64,000 bases of DNA from Pseudochelatococcus contaminans (GTDB lineage: Bacteria > Pseudomonadota > Alphaproteobacteria > Rhizobiales > Beijerinckiaceae). The DNA lies in the NCBI RefSeq assembly GCF_014195635.1, contig NZ_JACICC010000004.1, forward strand, positions 1 through 64,000, in the 5' to 3' direction. A model generated the notes under the pieces. It did no database searches. It was not told the DNA's origin and saw nothing but the letters and a program-made list of their open reading frames with translations. Positions 28,901 to 36,598 of this stretch are shown here, piece by piece (position 1 is the first letter of the stretch; each line of letters starts with the position of its first letter). Made by a program: the position numbers and the translations under genes.

Positions 28901-29503
28901 TTCGAACTTCTGGAAAATCTGGTCGAAGAGAAGCGGCATCTGCCCGTGGTGATTTACTCGGCACGCGATGTTTCCGCTGAGGAAAGTCTTCGCCTTCGCA
29001 GCTATACGGACAGCATTGTCATCAAGGGAGCGTTGTCTCCCGAACGCCTCATTGATGAGGTGAACCTGTTCCTGCATAGCGTGCGGAAAGATCCGGTCGC
29101 GGTGCAGGCATATCCTGAGGGTGAACTGTCGGGACGGCATGTTCTGCTGGTCGATGACGACATGCGCAACATATACGCCCTTGCCAAGGTTCTGAGGGCC
29201 GAAGGCATGACCGTCATCCTCGCGCAGGATGGTGCTAAAGCCTTGTCCCAACTTGATGCTCATCCTGAAACCGAACTGGTGTTGATGGATATCATGATGC
29301 CGGTCATGGACGGATATGAAGCCATAGCCGCCATCCGGGCGAGAAAGGGGACGTTCACCGATCTTCCCATCATCGCCCTGACGGCGAAGGCGATGAAGGA
29401 CGACCGGGAAAAATGCCTTGCGGCCGGGGCCAATGATTACATGTCCAAGCCGGTCGACATTCCGCGGTTGATGTCCATGATGCGGACATGGCTGTTCAGA
29501 TGA
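25901..29503 (+). CDS. Hybrid histidine kinase with HAMP, GAF, coiled coil and three receivers
   Basis: A 1200-residue membrane hybrid kinase. In order: TM1 about 17-45, helical periplasmic region, TM2 about 206-228, HAMP about 229-285, GAF about 300-445, a Glu/Gln-rich coiled coil about 445-545, HisKA with H550 (MSHELRTPLNSM), HATPase with NNLLSNAFKF and DTGIGIPEDK and GGTGLGLTIS, then receivers with phospho-acceptors D870, D992 and D1130. GGAGAGTTGG precedes the ATG. The stop overlaps the CheR gene, and CheB and a receiver-GGDEF gene follow in an unbroken chain. Stimulus is unknown. The coil repeats EE and QQ pairs, which could be CheR/CheB substrate sites (inference). Confidence 0.93.
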   Translation: MSSSRRSNVWLTNLPVQWQLVSVIAFLVAILVLVLGFNTLAIRSASDAQIEAENLTRIINQSNVAARAVAARKIALTRLMFEHNDATRHTFEVSNTDVQSEIARLSEITGKIPNLLIKAQSASNVNQEWVLEAALPMVAFAERMQRDNAVESERDARLSAFFAAEANEGGSRRIITFLDELAAGANTRLEETRREVDARKDQIGYLNAIALILTLVAGVASLFLANALIARPLRQLAGLMERLARHDHKIDIPFQDRGDEVGTISRALGVFKEMSIATHQNEWVKTSIGELSARIQQAETMRDFAQALLEDLVPRLDAGVGLFFRYDEASGELARVGSYGYRERRHTATTYKPGEGLVGQCALERKSILLSPVPDDYINIHSGSGEASPRSVLLMPVLAHDRLLGVLELASFKPFEGKRQRLVEEAVEVVALSLDNLGRAIRTTELLEQSQQQTQQLQVAEEELRIQQEELRTTNEQLQEKSQRLIASEEELRVQAEELQHSNDDLRRHSEAVNQQKTRLEALQKETELKAADLERANQYKSQFLANMSHELRTPLNSMLILSQHLAENRTGNLDEEQVESATIIHSSGFNLLQLINDILDLSKVEAGKMEVAHDVISLPAFRQRLERNFRHVAQEKGLAFTVSYEGDVPERVVTDEGKLEQITNNLLSNAFKFTREGSVKATFSAIPDEGVLVIDVSDTGIGIPEDKLETVFEVFEQVDASTRREFGGTGLGLTISRNLAVLLGGTLTVRSVVNEGTTFRLTLPLEEAKEQDDRAKDMRGNEVRGRNGRSAPAPRPVPIPRRAVHDIEDDRNDLTEGTPRILIIEDDPAFIRILVGVVRRNGCQALAATDGESGLALARSFTPTGILLDISLPGMDGWTVIENLKQDAATRGIPVHIVSANDDVSRGKQMGAIGFLTKPVSSEQLSEALGALVRSTADRRQRILVVDDDESARIAVQKLLHKDGVEVVMVASGEEALERIAGSEFDCMVLDLGLPGMSGFELLENLVEEKRHLPVVIYSARDVSAEESLRLRSYTDSIVIKGALSPERLIDEVNLFLHSVRKDPVAVQAYPEGELSGRHVLLVDDDMRNIYALAKVLRAEGMTVILAQDGAKALSQLDAHPETELVLMDIMMPVMDGYEAIAAIRARKGTFTDLPIIALTAKAMKDDREKCLAAGANDYMSKPVDIPRLMSMMRTWLFR

Positions 29504-30348
29504 CGCCCGACGACGCCTCTGTCGATCTCGAAGAGATTGAAATCGATCTCTTCATTGAAGCGATGTTGCGGCGATATGGCTACGATTTTCGCGACTATGG
29601 CCGTGCCTCTCTCACGCGCCGTGTGCTCAACCTGACGCGCAGGTTCGGCGTGCGCAATATCAGCGAACTGACGGCGCAGGTGCTGCATACGCCTCAGCGG
29701 CTGGAGGAAGTGATCTCGGGGCTTTCGGTTCCGGTATCGGAGTTTTTTCGCGATCCGCTGACTTTTCGGGCGCTGAAGACGCAGGTGTTTCCGTTCCTGG
29801 CCTCGTTTCCGCAGATCACGATCTGGCAGGCCGGGTGTGCGCACGGTGAGGAAGTCTATTCCCTCGCCATCCTGCTGACTGAAGCAGGGCTTTATCCGCG
29901 CTGCCGGATTTTTGCCACCGACATGTCCCAGCAGGCGCTGGTAGAGGCCAGAAAGGGAATCGTACCGCTCGGCGACATACGGCAGGCAAGCAGCCGCTAT
30001 CTCGAAAGCGGCGGTGGCAGGAGCCTCTCACAGTATTTTCATGCCCGTTACGATCTTGCGAAGTTCGACGAAAAGCTGATCGAGAACGTCACCTTCGCCC
30101 GGCATAATCTGGCCACCGACGGTGTTTTCTGCGAAGCGCACCTCGTTCTTTGCCGCAACGTCATGATCTACTTCAACGACCAGCTTCAGCGCCGGGCGCT
30201 GCAACTCTTCGCGGAGACGCTGGTGCGCAGCGGTTTTCTGTGCATCGGTGATCGAGAGAACTTGCACGTTCACGCGGATGTGCCATTTGAACATGCGGAC
30301 AAGACCTTGCCGATCTATCGTCTCCGCCGTGCGGTGGATGCGCCGTGA
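29500..30348 (+). CDS. CheR-type protein-glutamate methyltransferase
   Basis: A 282-residue CheR-family methyltransferase. An N-terminal helical domain is followed by the SAM-binding site WQAGCAHGEEVYSLAI and the later motif DLVLCRNV-like stretch AHLVLCRNVMIYFND. The ATG at 29500 overlaps the kinase stop (ATGA); an in-frame ATG at 29488 is possible. It ends overlapping the CheB start. CheR proteins methylate glutamates in chemoreceptors, but no receptor, CheA or CheW gene is near, so the natural substrate may be the linked kinase. Confidence 0.93.
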   Translation: MTPDDASVDLEEIEIDLFIEAMLRRYGYDFRDYGRASLTRRVLNLTRRFGVRNISELTAQVLHTPQRLEEVISGLSVPVSEFFRDPLTFRALKTQVFPFLASFPQITIWQAGCAHGEEVYSLAILLTEAGLYPRCRIFATDMSQQALVEARKGIVPLGDIRQASSRYLESGGGRSLSQYFHARYDLAKFDEKLIENVTFARHNLATDGVFCEAHLVLCRNVMIYFNDQLQRRALQLFAETLVRSGFLCIGDRENLHVHADVPFEHADKTLPIYRLRRAVDAP

Positions 30349-30902
30349 TAACGCTCGTGATTGGCGGTTCTGCCGGGGGAACGGTTGCGCTGCGGCGTTT
30401 TCTGCCGCGTCTGTCGTCGCAATTCGACGGGGCGATAATCGTCATGAGCCATCTGGGGCCGGGTGGCGGCGATCTTCTGGTGAACGGCCTTCGGAATATC
30501 TGTGGGCTGCCTGTTCGTCTGGCGATGGAGCGAGAACCAGTTGAGCGCGGTGTTATTCACATCGCTCCGGAGGGTTATCACTTGCTCATCGAGTATAGCC
30601 GCCGCTTTTCCTATTCTGTTGACGAACGCGTGTCTTTCTCGCGGCCGTCTATTGATGTATTATTCGCGAGCGCAGCCCGGGTCTACAGGAAAGAGCTGGT
30701 TGGGCTTGTTTTGAGCGGTGCCAATGCAGATGGCGCGGAGGGCTTGCGTATCATTCGTCGTCTCGGGGGAAAGGCATTGGTTCAAGACCCTCGGGAGGCT
30801 GAAATGCAGGCGATGCCGCTTGCGGCAGTCTCTCATGCCGGTTGTGATTTATGCGCCCCCGTAGCCACGCTTGCAGACTATATCAACAACGACATGGATT
30901 GA
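30345..30902 (+). CDS. Stand-alone CheB methylesterase domain
   Basis: A 185-residue CheB catalytic domain without a receiver domain. The triad is visible as S9 (VIGGSAGGT), H36 (VMSHLGPGGG) and D129 (SGANADGAEG), with the SRPSIDVLFASAA motif between. It starts with GTG at 30345, overlapping the CheR stop (GTGA), and its own stop overlaps the next ATG (TGATG). It removes methyl groups from, or deamidates, glutamyl/glutaminyl residues. Lacking a receiver, it cannot be phosphorylated directly, so control would come from expression or protein contacts. Confidence 0.93.
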   Translation: MITLVIGGSAGGTVALRRFLPRLSSQFDGAIIVMSHLGPGGGDLLVNGLRNICGLPVRLAMEREPVERGVIHIAPEGYHLLIEYSRRFSYSVDERVSFSRPSIDVLFASAARVYRKELVGLVLSGANADGAEGLRIIRRLGGKALVQDPREAEMQAMPLAAVSHAGCDLCAPVATLADYINNDMD

Positions 30903-31945
30903 TGATCTTGGCAGAGCTTGCATGTTCCGATGCTATCGTCCCACAGCCGAAAATTCTTGTGATCGACGATATCAAGGCCAATCTCGTCGCCATGCGGCGG
31001 GTGCTCGGCAGCATGAGCGCGACCATTTATGAAGCAAGCTCCGGAAACGAGGCGCTGGCGCTGTGTCTCGATCACGACTTCGCCCTCATCCTTCTCGATG
31101 CGCACATGCCCGACATGGACGGTTTCGAGGTCGCCAGACTGCTGGCTGACGATCCGAAAACATGCAGCATCCCCGTCATCTTCGTGACAGCCGCGTATCT
31201 GGACGATCTCAACCGTCTGAAGGGGTACACGTTTGGCGCCGTGGATTATATCGCCAAGCCGATCAACGACGCGGTGCTGCTCTCCAAGGTGACGGTCTTT
31301 CTCGATCTACACGTCAGCAAGCTGCGGCTGACCGCCGCATTGCAGGAGCTTGAGAAACGCACCCGGCAGCTTGAGGAAGAGATTCACGAGCGCAAGCGCA
31401 TCGAAAAGCAGATCCGCCACATGGCCATGCACGATGCGCTGACGGGGCTGGGCAACCGTATGCTGTTTCTGGATCAGCTATCCCGTGAGGCGTCTTTCGC
31501 GACGCGCCACGGCAGCATGTTCGCGCTGCTCTACATCGATATTGACGGCTTCAAGCAGGTCAACGACAACTTCGGGCATGTGGTCGGCGACAGGCTGCTC
31601 GCGGCCATCGCCACACGGTTGCGCTCGGCGATACGGCACGAGGACGTCGCGGTGCGTCTGGGCGGCGACGAGTTCGCGGTTATCATGTCTCCCGTATCTG
31701 GTAGCGAGGCAGCGCAGCAGAAAGCGCAAATGATCGTCGCATGCATCAACGAGCCTTTTTCTCTTGCCTTCAACGATGCGCAGGCGACCGTCACGATCAG
31801 CGCCAGTATCGGCATTGCTCTGTTTCCCACCGACACCGAAGATACCGATGAACTGATCCGCCTGACCGATCAGGCAATGTATGCCGTCAAGAAAAGCGGG
31901 AAAAGCGGCACTCTGCTGGTTTCGGATCTGGCCGCCGGCGTCTGA
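30902..31945 (+). CDS. Response regulator with GGDEF (diguanylate cyclase)
   Basis: A 347-residue receiver-GGDEF protein, PleD/WspR-like. The receiver (about 16-135) has the acidic pair and D66 in ILLDAHMPDMDGF; a short helical linker (about 145-172) leads to the cyclase domain with an intact GGDEF at 254-258 and an RxxD inhibitory site RHED at 245-248, five residues upstream. It should make cyclic di-GMP when phosphorylated and be product-inhibited. The ATG at 30902 overlaps the cheB stop. As the last gene of the chain it is the likely output of the hybrid kinase. Confidence 0.93.
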   Translation: MILAELACSDAIVPQPKILVIDDIKANLVAMRRVLGSMSATIYEASSGNEALALCLDHDFALILLDAHMPDMDGFEVARLLADDPKTCSIPVIFVTAAYLDDLNRLKGYTFGAVDYIAKPINDAVLLSKVTVFLDLHVSKLRLTAALQELEKRTRQLEEEIHERKRIEKQIRHMAMHDALTGLGNRMLFLDQLSREASFATRHGSMFALLYIDIDGFKQVNDNFGHVVGDRLLAAIATRLRSAIRHEDVAVRLGGDEFAVIMSPVSGSEAAQQKAQMIVACINEPFSLAFNDAQATVTISASIGIALFPTDTEDTDELIRLTDQAMYAVKKSGKSGTLLVSDLAAGV

Positions 31946-32113
31946 ACCGCAGCGGTGTCGGATGCCTGCATCGGTTTTCCATCAAATCGGTTCATCGAAC
32001 TGAATACAAGTTGCGATAGACTCTCAAATCAATGCCCGCCGGCACCGTTTTCCGTCAGGAGAGCCTGGGGCAGAGGTGGAACGTCCGAACGACAACGATA
32101 TGGCTGGAAAAGC

Positions 32114-33016
32114 ATGAGCACGAACATTCTCGGGTTGACGCGCGCGCTTGTCTACGCCGCCGATGCCCATGCCAATCAGCGGCGCAAGGGAGCGGCGCAG
32201 GAGCCTTATATCAACCATCTGATCGAAGTGCTCGATCTCGTCGCCAAGGCCACGGGCGGCGAGGACGAGGAATTGCTCATCGCGGCGCTGTTGCATGACG
32301 TGGTTGAAGACACGCCGACTTCGGCTGAAAATCTGGCTGCTGCCTTCGGGGAGCGGGTGGCGCGGATCGTCACCGAAAATTCAGACGACATGACCCTGCC
32401 CAAGGATGAACGCCGCCGGCAACGGATTGCGGCCATGACGCATAAGTCTGCGGATGCGCGCATCGTCAAGATCGCCGACGTGATCTCGAACCTGCGCGCC
32501 ATCGCCGTATCGCCGCCGGCTGGCTGGACCGTGGATTATCGTCTTGGCTATCTTGAGGGGTGCCGGCAACTGATTGCGGCGGGCCGGGGCGCCAATGCGG
32601 CAATCGAGAGGCTGTTCGACGAAACTGCCGCCGTTGCCGAGCGGACGATCCGCGCCGATGCAGCTTTCGAGGTCGATGGGGCCGAGGTGATTGCACGGCA
32701 TCTCGACAGCGTCATCGGGCAGGCGGTGCATTTGATTTACGTGCCGAACACCGAAGAACGGGACATCACCGACGCGGATATGGAATTGTTGTGCCAGACC
32801 ATCTCGCGCAGTTTCCCGTCCGCCACGGTGCAGCATGCCGATTCGATCTTTGATGGAAGACGGCGGCAAATACTGCTTGCACGCATCCGCAGCGATAGCA
32901 CCGATGCGGTGGTGGCGCTGGCGCAGCGGCTCTGCATCGTTTTCAAGCAGCGCTTTGTCGGGATCGAGGTCGGCGGGCGGTATATCCGCGTCTATGCCGA
33001 CGATACCGGCGCATAA
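32114..33016 (+). CDS. SpoT-like HD-domain hydrolase with extra C-terminal domain
   Basis: A 300-residue protein whose first about 180 residues match small alarmone hydrolases: QRRKGAAQEPYINHLIEV (H35), ALLHDVVEDT (H61, D62, E65, D66) and KIADVISNLRAI (D122). That set is the metal and catalytic core of SpoT/Mesh1-type (p)ppGpp 3'-pyrophosphohydrolases. No synthetase domain is present. Residues about 185-300 form a separate, unfamiliar alpha/beta region. The ATG at 32114 is the sensible start; the frame extends upstream to 31955 without family sequence. A strong terminator follows. It could hydrolyse ppGpp, NADPH (as Mesh1 does) or another nucleotide. Confidence 0.85.
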   Translation: MSTNILGLTRALVYAADAHANQRRKGAAQEPYINHLIEVLDLVAKATGGEDEELLIAALLHDVVEDTPTSAENLAAAFGERVARIVTENSDDMTLPKDERRRQRIAAMTHKSADARIVKIADVISNLRAIAVSPPAGWTVDYRLGYLEGCRQLIAAGRGANAAIERLFDETAAVAERTIRADAAFEVDGAEVIARHLDSVIGQAVHLIYVPNTEERDITDADMELLCQTISRSFPSATVQHADSIFDGRRRQILLARIRSDSTDAVVALAQRLCIVFKQRFVGIEVGGRYIRVYADDTGA

Positions 33017-33033
33017 CGATATGAAATACAAAG

Positions 33034-33069
33034 CGCCGGGACGCTCCTGTGGAACGTCCCGGCGTTTTT
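33034..33069 (+). terminator. Terminator after the HD hydrolase gene
   Basis: A perfect 10-bp G+C-rich stem, CGCCGGGACG (33034-33043) and CGTCCCGGCG (33055-33064), 11-base loop and TTTTT to 33069. It lies between the convergent HD and EfeM-type genes; an A-run on the left makes it possibly bidirectional. Confidence 0.9.
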
Positions 33070-33073
33070 GATA

Positions 33074-33925
33074 TCAGTCGAGGCCGAGCTTGCCGCGCAG
33101 GGTCGAGAGGTCTTCCGCCAGAGTGTTGACAGCGCCTGCGAGCACCTTGCGGTCAGCTTCGGTCAGCTTGTCATAATCCTGGAAGCCGTCGCCGTCCTTG
33201 TACTGAGCGAGGATGACATAGACGCGGTCGAAGTTGCCGTTGACCTTGGCGATGAACTCATCCTCGTTGACGAGCAGCGGCTTGAACAGATCGAAGATCT
33301 TGCGCGAACCGTCGAAGTTGGCCTGGAAATCCCACAGATCCTTGAGGCTGTAGCGGTTTTCCTCGCCGGAAATCTTGGTCGCAGCAACTTCTTCCATCAG
33401 AACCGCAGCGCCGCCGGCCACTTTCTCCGGCGGGAAGGTGAGGCCGGCAATGCGGCTGTTCAGCTCTTCCACGTCGGCCTGAAGCTTGTCGGCATATTCG
33501 GTGAGCCCTTCGGTGCTGTTCTTCTCCCACAGGCCATATTCGATGCGGTGGAAGCCGCCGAACGCCGGATCAGCCTCGGCCTTCTCGTGGTCGTCGGCGC
33601 GGGAGTCGATAGCCACGTCGAGGTCCGAGAACAGTTCGGCTATGGGCTCGATCTTCTCATAGCTTACGCGGGTGGGCGCATAGAGAGCCTTGGCCTTTTC
33701 CACGTCCCCGGCCTTGACGGCATCCGTGAAAGCCTTCGTATCCTTGACGAACTGCTGCGTGAGCTTGCTCACGTAGATCTTGTATTCAGCCACCGGCGCA
33801 ACGAGATCCAGCGGCGCGACTGCCGTAGCCGTGGCCTGTGCCAGCGCGGGCAGCGGCCCGGCAAGGGTGAGGGAGCCGAGCGCGATTGCGGCGGCAGCGG
33901 AAAACGACAGCAGATGCTTCTTCAT
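33074..33925 (-). CDS. EfeM/EfeO-type imelysin (M75) protein, short form
   Basis: A 283-residue periplasmic imelysin-like protein. The signal peptide starts MKKHLLSFSAAAAIALGSLT, with likely cleavage after A29. The M75 HxxE metal motif is in GGFHRIEYGLW. Unlike the second family member in this operon it has no N-terminal cupredoxin domain, which is the EfeM form. The ATG at 33925 begins the signal peptide; the frame continues upstream to 33976 without sense. It is the last gene of the efeUOB cluster and probably helps bind ferrous or ferric iron for EfeU. Confidence 0.9.
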   Translation of the reverse strand: MKKHLLSFSAAAAIALGSLTLAGPLPALAQATATAVAPLDLVAPVAEYKIYVSKLTQQFVKDTKAFTDAVKAGDVEKAKALYAPTRVSYEKIEPIAELFSDLDVAIDSRADDHEKAEADPAFGGFHRIEYGLWEKNSTEGLTEYADKLQADVEELNSRIAGLTFPPEKVAGGAAVLMEEVAATKISGEENRYSLKDLWDFQANFDGSRKIFDLFKPLLVNEDEFIAKVNGNFDRVYVILAQYKDGDGFQDYDKLTEADRKVLAGAVNTLAEDLSTLRGKLGLD

Positions 33926-33972
33926 GATACGTCTCCATGGATTGAAAACTGGGAAAAACCGAAACGCCGCGC

Positions 33973-35331
33973 TCAACCCTTCGCGGGCAGGATGCCTGCC
34001 GCAGTGAGCAGCGGCCGGGCGTAGAAATCTTCCTGGTCGCGCACTCCCGGCAGCGTGAAAAAGTAGCCGCCGCCAACGGGCTTGATGTATTCCTCAAGCG
34101 GCTCGCCATCGAGCCGGCGCTGAACGGTGATGAAGCCGTCGAACAGGCTCGCCTGATAGCAGATGAACAGCAGACCCATATCGAGCTGGCCGGATTTCGT
34201 GACGCCGTTGGAGTAGTTGAAGGGCCGGCGCAGCATGAGGTTGGCATCGCTCTCAGGCGTGCGCGGATTGGCCAGCCGGATGTGCGAGTCGAAGGCCGTG
34301 ACCTTGCCTTCGGGATCGCGCGTGAAGTCCGGCACGTCGAACTCCGTGGCGTGCGGCCCACCGTCCAGCGGCGCGCCGCTGTCGCGCGTGCGGCCGAAGA
34401 TCTGCTCCTGCTCACGCAGGGGCGTCCTGTCCCAACGCTCGACGAAATTGCGGATGATCCGCACCGCCTGATATGTGCCGTTCGCCGTCCACGCCTGATC
34501 GCCGGGGCCGGGATGCACCCACAGAATGCGGTTCATCAGCGCGGTATCGTTGGCATCGGGGTTGGCCGAGCCATCGCGAAAGCCCAGAAAATTGCGCGCG
34601 CTTTCCGGTGGCTGTCCGGGCTTTTCCGGCAGCACCGGCACGGAGCCTTCCTGCTTCCACCGCAGCCAGAGCAGGTCCGGCAGGTTCTTGATGATGTCCC
34701 GCAGCGCGTGGATCACAGTGTCGGCGGTGTTGGCGCTGAACTGGATAGACAGATCGCCGTGGCACAGGTCGGCATTCAGCGCGTCGTTTGGAAAGGCCGT
34801 CATCCGCTCCAGTTGCTCCGGGCGGTAGGGCGCAAGGCCATACCTGTCATCGAACAACGAAGAACCGACAGACACCGTAACCGTGAGATTATCCGGAATG
34901 ACAACCGGCCCGAGGATGCCGGAATCGGCTGGCGGATAACGCGGATCGCGCTCTGGCACAGGGCCGCCTTCCATCAGGAAACGCGCGCGCTCCGTCAGCG
35001 TGCGAAAGAGACGCACGAGATCCTCCGGCGACGTGGCGAGTACGTCGAACGCGGCGATCATGCCATAAGCGGGGCGGGGTGTGACGATCCCAGCCTGATG
35101 CAGGCCATAAAATGGCTGGGTCTCGGCAGTGCTGTCGCTCAAGGGAGCGGTGGCGACGTTGCCGCTGCCGGGTTCACGCGCCAACGCTGCCTGCGGCCTG
35201 AGGGCAGGGAGAAGCCCCAGCAAGCCAAGCCCGGCGAGAACCTCACGCCGCGCCAGCGATCCCGGTGTTTGAGTCCCGGCGGGCTCCGGCGCGTCAAACA
35301 ATGGCGTCTTGCCTGTCGGTAAACCAGTCAT
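33973..35331 (-). CDS. efeB: EfeB deferrochelatase/DyP-type peroxidase
   Basis: A 452-residue dye-decolourising-type heme peroxidase. A twin-arginine signal is visible: R28-R29 in SLARREVLAGLGLLGLLPAL, so it is exported folded with heme. The GxxDG distal motif is NFLGFRDGSANP, and GGPHATEFDVPDF lies in the heme region. In the Efe system it oxidises ferrous iron or releases iron from heme in the periplasm. GAGGGA precedes the ATG at 35331; the longer frame reads into efeO. It lies 10 bases after efeO. Confidence 0.94.
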   Translation of the reverse strand: MTGLPTGKTPLFDAPEPAGTQTPGSLARREVLAGLGLLGLLPALRPQAALAREPGSGNVATAPLSDSTAETQPFYGLHQAGIVTPRPAYGMIAAFDVLATSPEDLVRLFRTLTERARFLMEGGPVPERDPRYPPADSGILGPVVIPDNLTVTVSVGSSLFDDRYGLAPYRPEQLERMTAFPNDALNADLCHGDLSIQFSANTADTVIHALRDIIKNLPDLLWLRWKQEGSVPVLPEKPGQPPESARNFLGFRDGSANPDANDTALMNRILWVHPGPGDQAWTANGTYQAVRIIRNFVERWDRTPLREQEQIFGRTRDSGAPLDGGPHATEFDVPDFTRDPEGKVTAFDSHIRLANPRTPESDANLMLRRPFNYSNGVTKSGQLDMGLLFICYQASLFDGFITVQRRLDGEPLEEYIKPVGGGYFFTLPGVRDQEDFYARPLLTAAGILPAKG

Positions 35332-35341
35332 CGACAGTCCC

Positions 35342-36559
35342 TCACTCCAGACCGATGGCGGCATTGAGCCGCGTGGTTGCTTCCGCCAGCGCCCGCAAAT
35401 CATCGGCGATCGCAGCACGCTGCCCGGCATCCAGAGCATCGAAACGCGGGTAACCCTGCGGAGTGCGCAGCGCTTCAATCCGTGCGGTGGCCGCGTCGAG
35501 TTTCGCCTGCGCATCGGCCGCTATGGCCGGATCGGCTTTCACCACCAGCGGGTTGAGCAGCGAAATGATCTTGGCGGTGCCGGCCAGTGTCGCCACAAGC
35601 GAGTCCAGGTCGGTGCCGCTGTATCGCTCCTCACCGTCGCTGCCAAAGCTGCCTGCAACGCGCGTCAACAGCGTATTGGCCCCATCGGCCATGCGCTCGG
35701 GCTGCAGTTGCAGGGTGCCGAGCCGCTCTTCCAGTGTCGCGATATCAGCCACCAGCTTGTCGGCGATGGGGGCGAGGCCGGTCAGGCTGCTCTGATCGAA
35801 CAGGCCGTATTCCAGCCGGTGGAACCCGGTGAAGGCGGGATCGGCCTCCCGCCTGTCGAGATAGTCCGCGCGGGCGTTGATCGCCGAATCGAGATCGACG
35901 AACCTCTGCGCGACAGGCTCGATATGGCGATACAGCGCGCGGGCAGGGCCATAGAGCTGGCGGGCGCGGTCGATATCGCCATCGCGGATCGCCTGCGCCA
36001 GATCGGCGGCAGCCGCACCAAGGGCGCTGGTTTCCAGCGCAAGGTAGACCTTGTATTCTGCAAGCGGCCCGATGAATGCCGTCAACGGCGGGCGGGCGGA
36101 GTCGGTGCTTTCGGCCGATGGCGTCACGACCAGCCGGCCTCGCGGGTTGCTCAGCAGGCCGCAGGTGATTTCATAGGTGCCGGCTTCCAGCCGTGCATTG
36201 AGGATCGATGAGAAGCCCGGTGCGATGTTCTCGCGCTCTTCGAGCACCATCACCCCGTCGAGGATTTCCCATTCCACGGTGCGGTCGGAGTTGTTGATGA
36301 TCTTGAACGTGCGCCGCCCCGCTGGGACGGTCAGATCGTTGGGATCGCAGGTCTTGCCCGTGATCGTGACGGTGACGGCATCGTCCGGCACCGGCTGTAC
36401 GGCTTTTTTCGATGCAAAATAGAACGCCGCACCGCCCGCGATGACCAGCACCGCGCCGCCGACAAGCGCGAGCGTCGTCAGGCGTCCGGAAGGCGGCGAA
36501 GCCTGTGGAGGCGTGCTTTGCGGGGTTTTCGTGCCGGAACCGTTGGGGGAAGATGCCAT
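35342..36559 (-). CDS. efeO: EfeO iron-uptake protein with cupredoxin and imelysin domains
   Basis: A 405-residue protein with an N-terminal membrane anchor (TLALVGGAVLVIAGGAAFYF, about 29-48), a cupredoxin-like domain (about 60-150, with GKTCDPNDLTVPAG and YEITCGLLSNPRG) and an imelysin M75 domain (about 160-400) carrying the HxxE motif in TGFHRLEYGLF. It binds iron (and perhaps copper) in the periplasm and delivers it to EfeU. It lies 39 bases after efeU and 10 before efeB. The anchor in place of a cleaved signal is a visual prediction. Confidence 0.94.
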   Translation of the reverse strand: MASSPNGSGTKTPQSTPPQASPPSGRLTTLALVGGAVLVIAGGAAFYFASKKAVQPVPDDAVTVTITGKTCDPNDLTVPAGRRTFKIINNSDRTVEWEILDGVMVLEERENIAPGFSSILNARLEAGTYEITCGLLSNPRGRLVVTPSAESTDSARPPLTAFIGPLAEYKVYLALETSALGAAAADLAQAIRDGDIDRARQLYGPARALYRHIEPVAQRFVDLDSAINARADYLDRREADPAFTGFHRLEYGLFDQSSLTGLAPIADKLVADIATLEERLGTLQLQPERMADGANTLLTRVAGSFGSDGEERYSGTDLDSLVATLAGTAKIISLLNPLVVKADPAIAADAQAKLDAATARIEALRTPQGYPRFDALDAGQRAAIADDLRALAEATTRLNAAIGLE

Positions 36560-36598
36560 GACAATAGCCTGAGTTGCGTGCGGATAGGGCAGGAGAGG

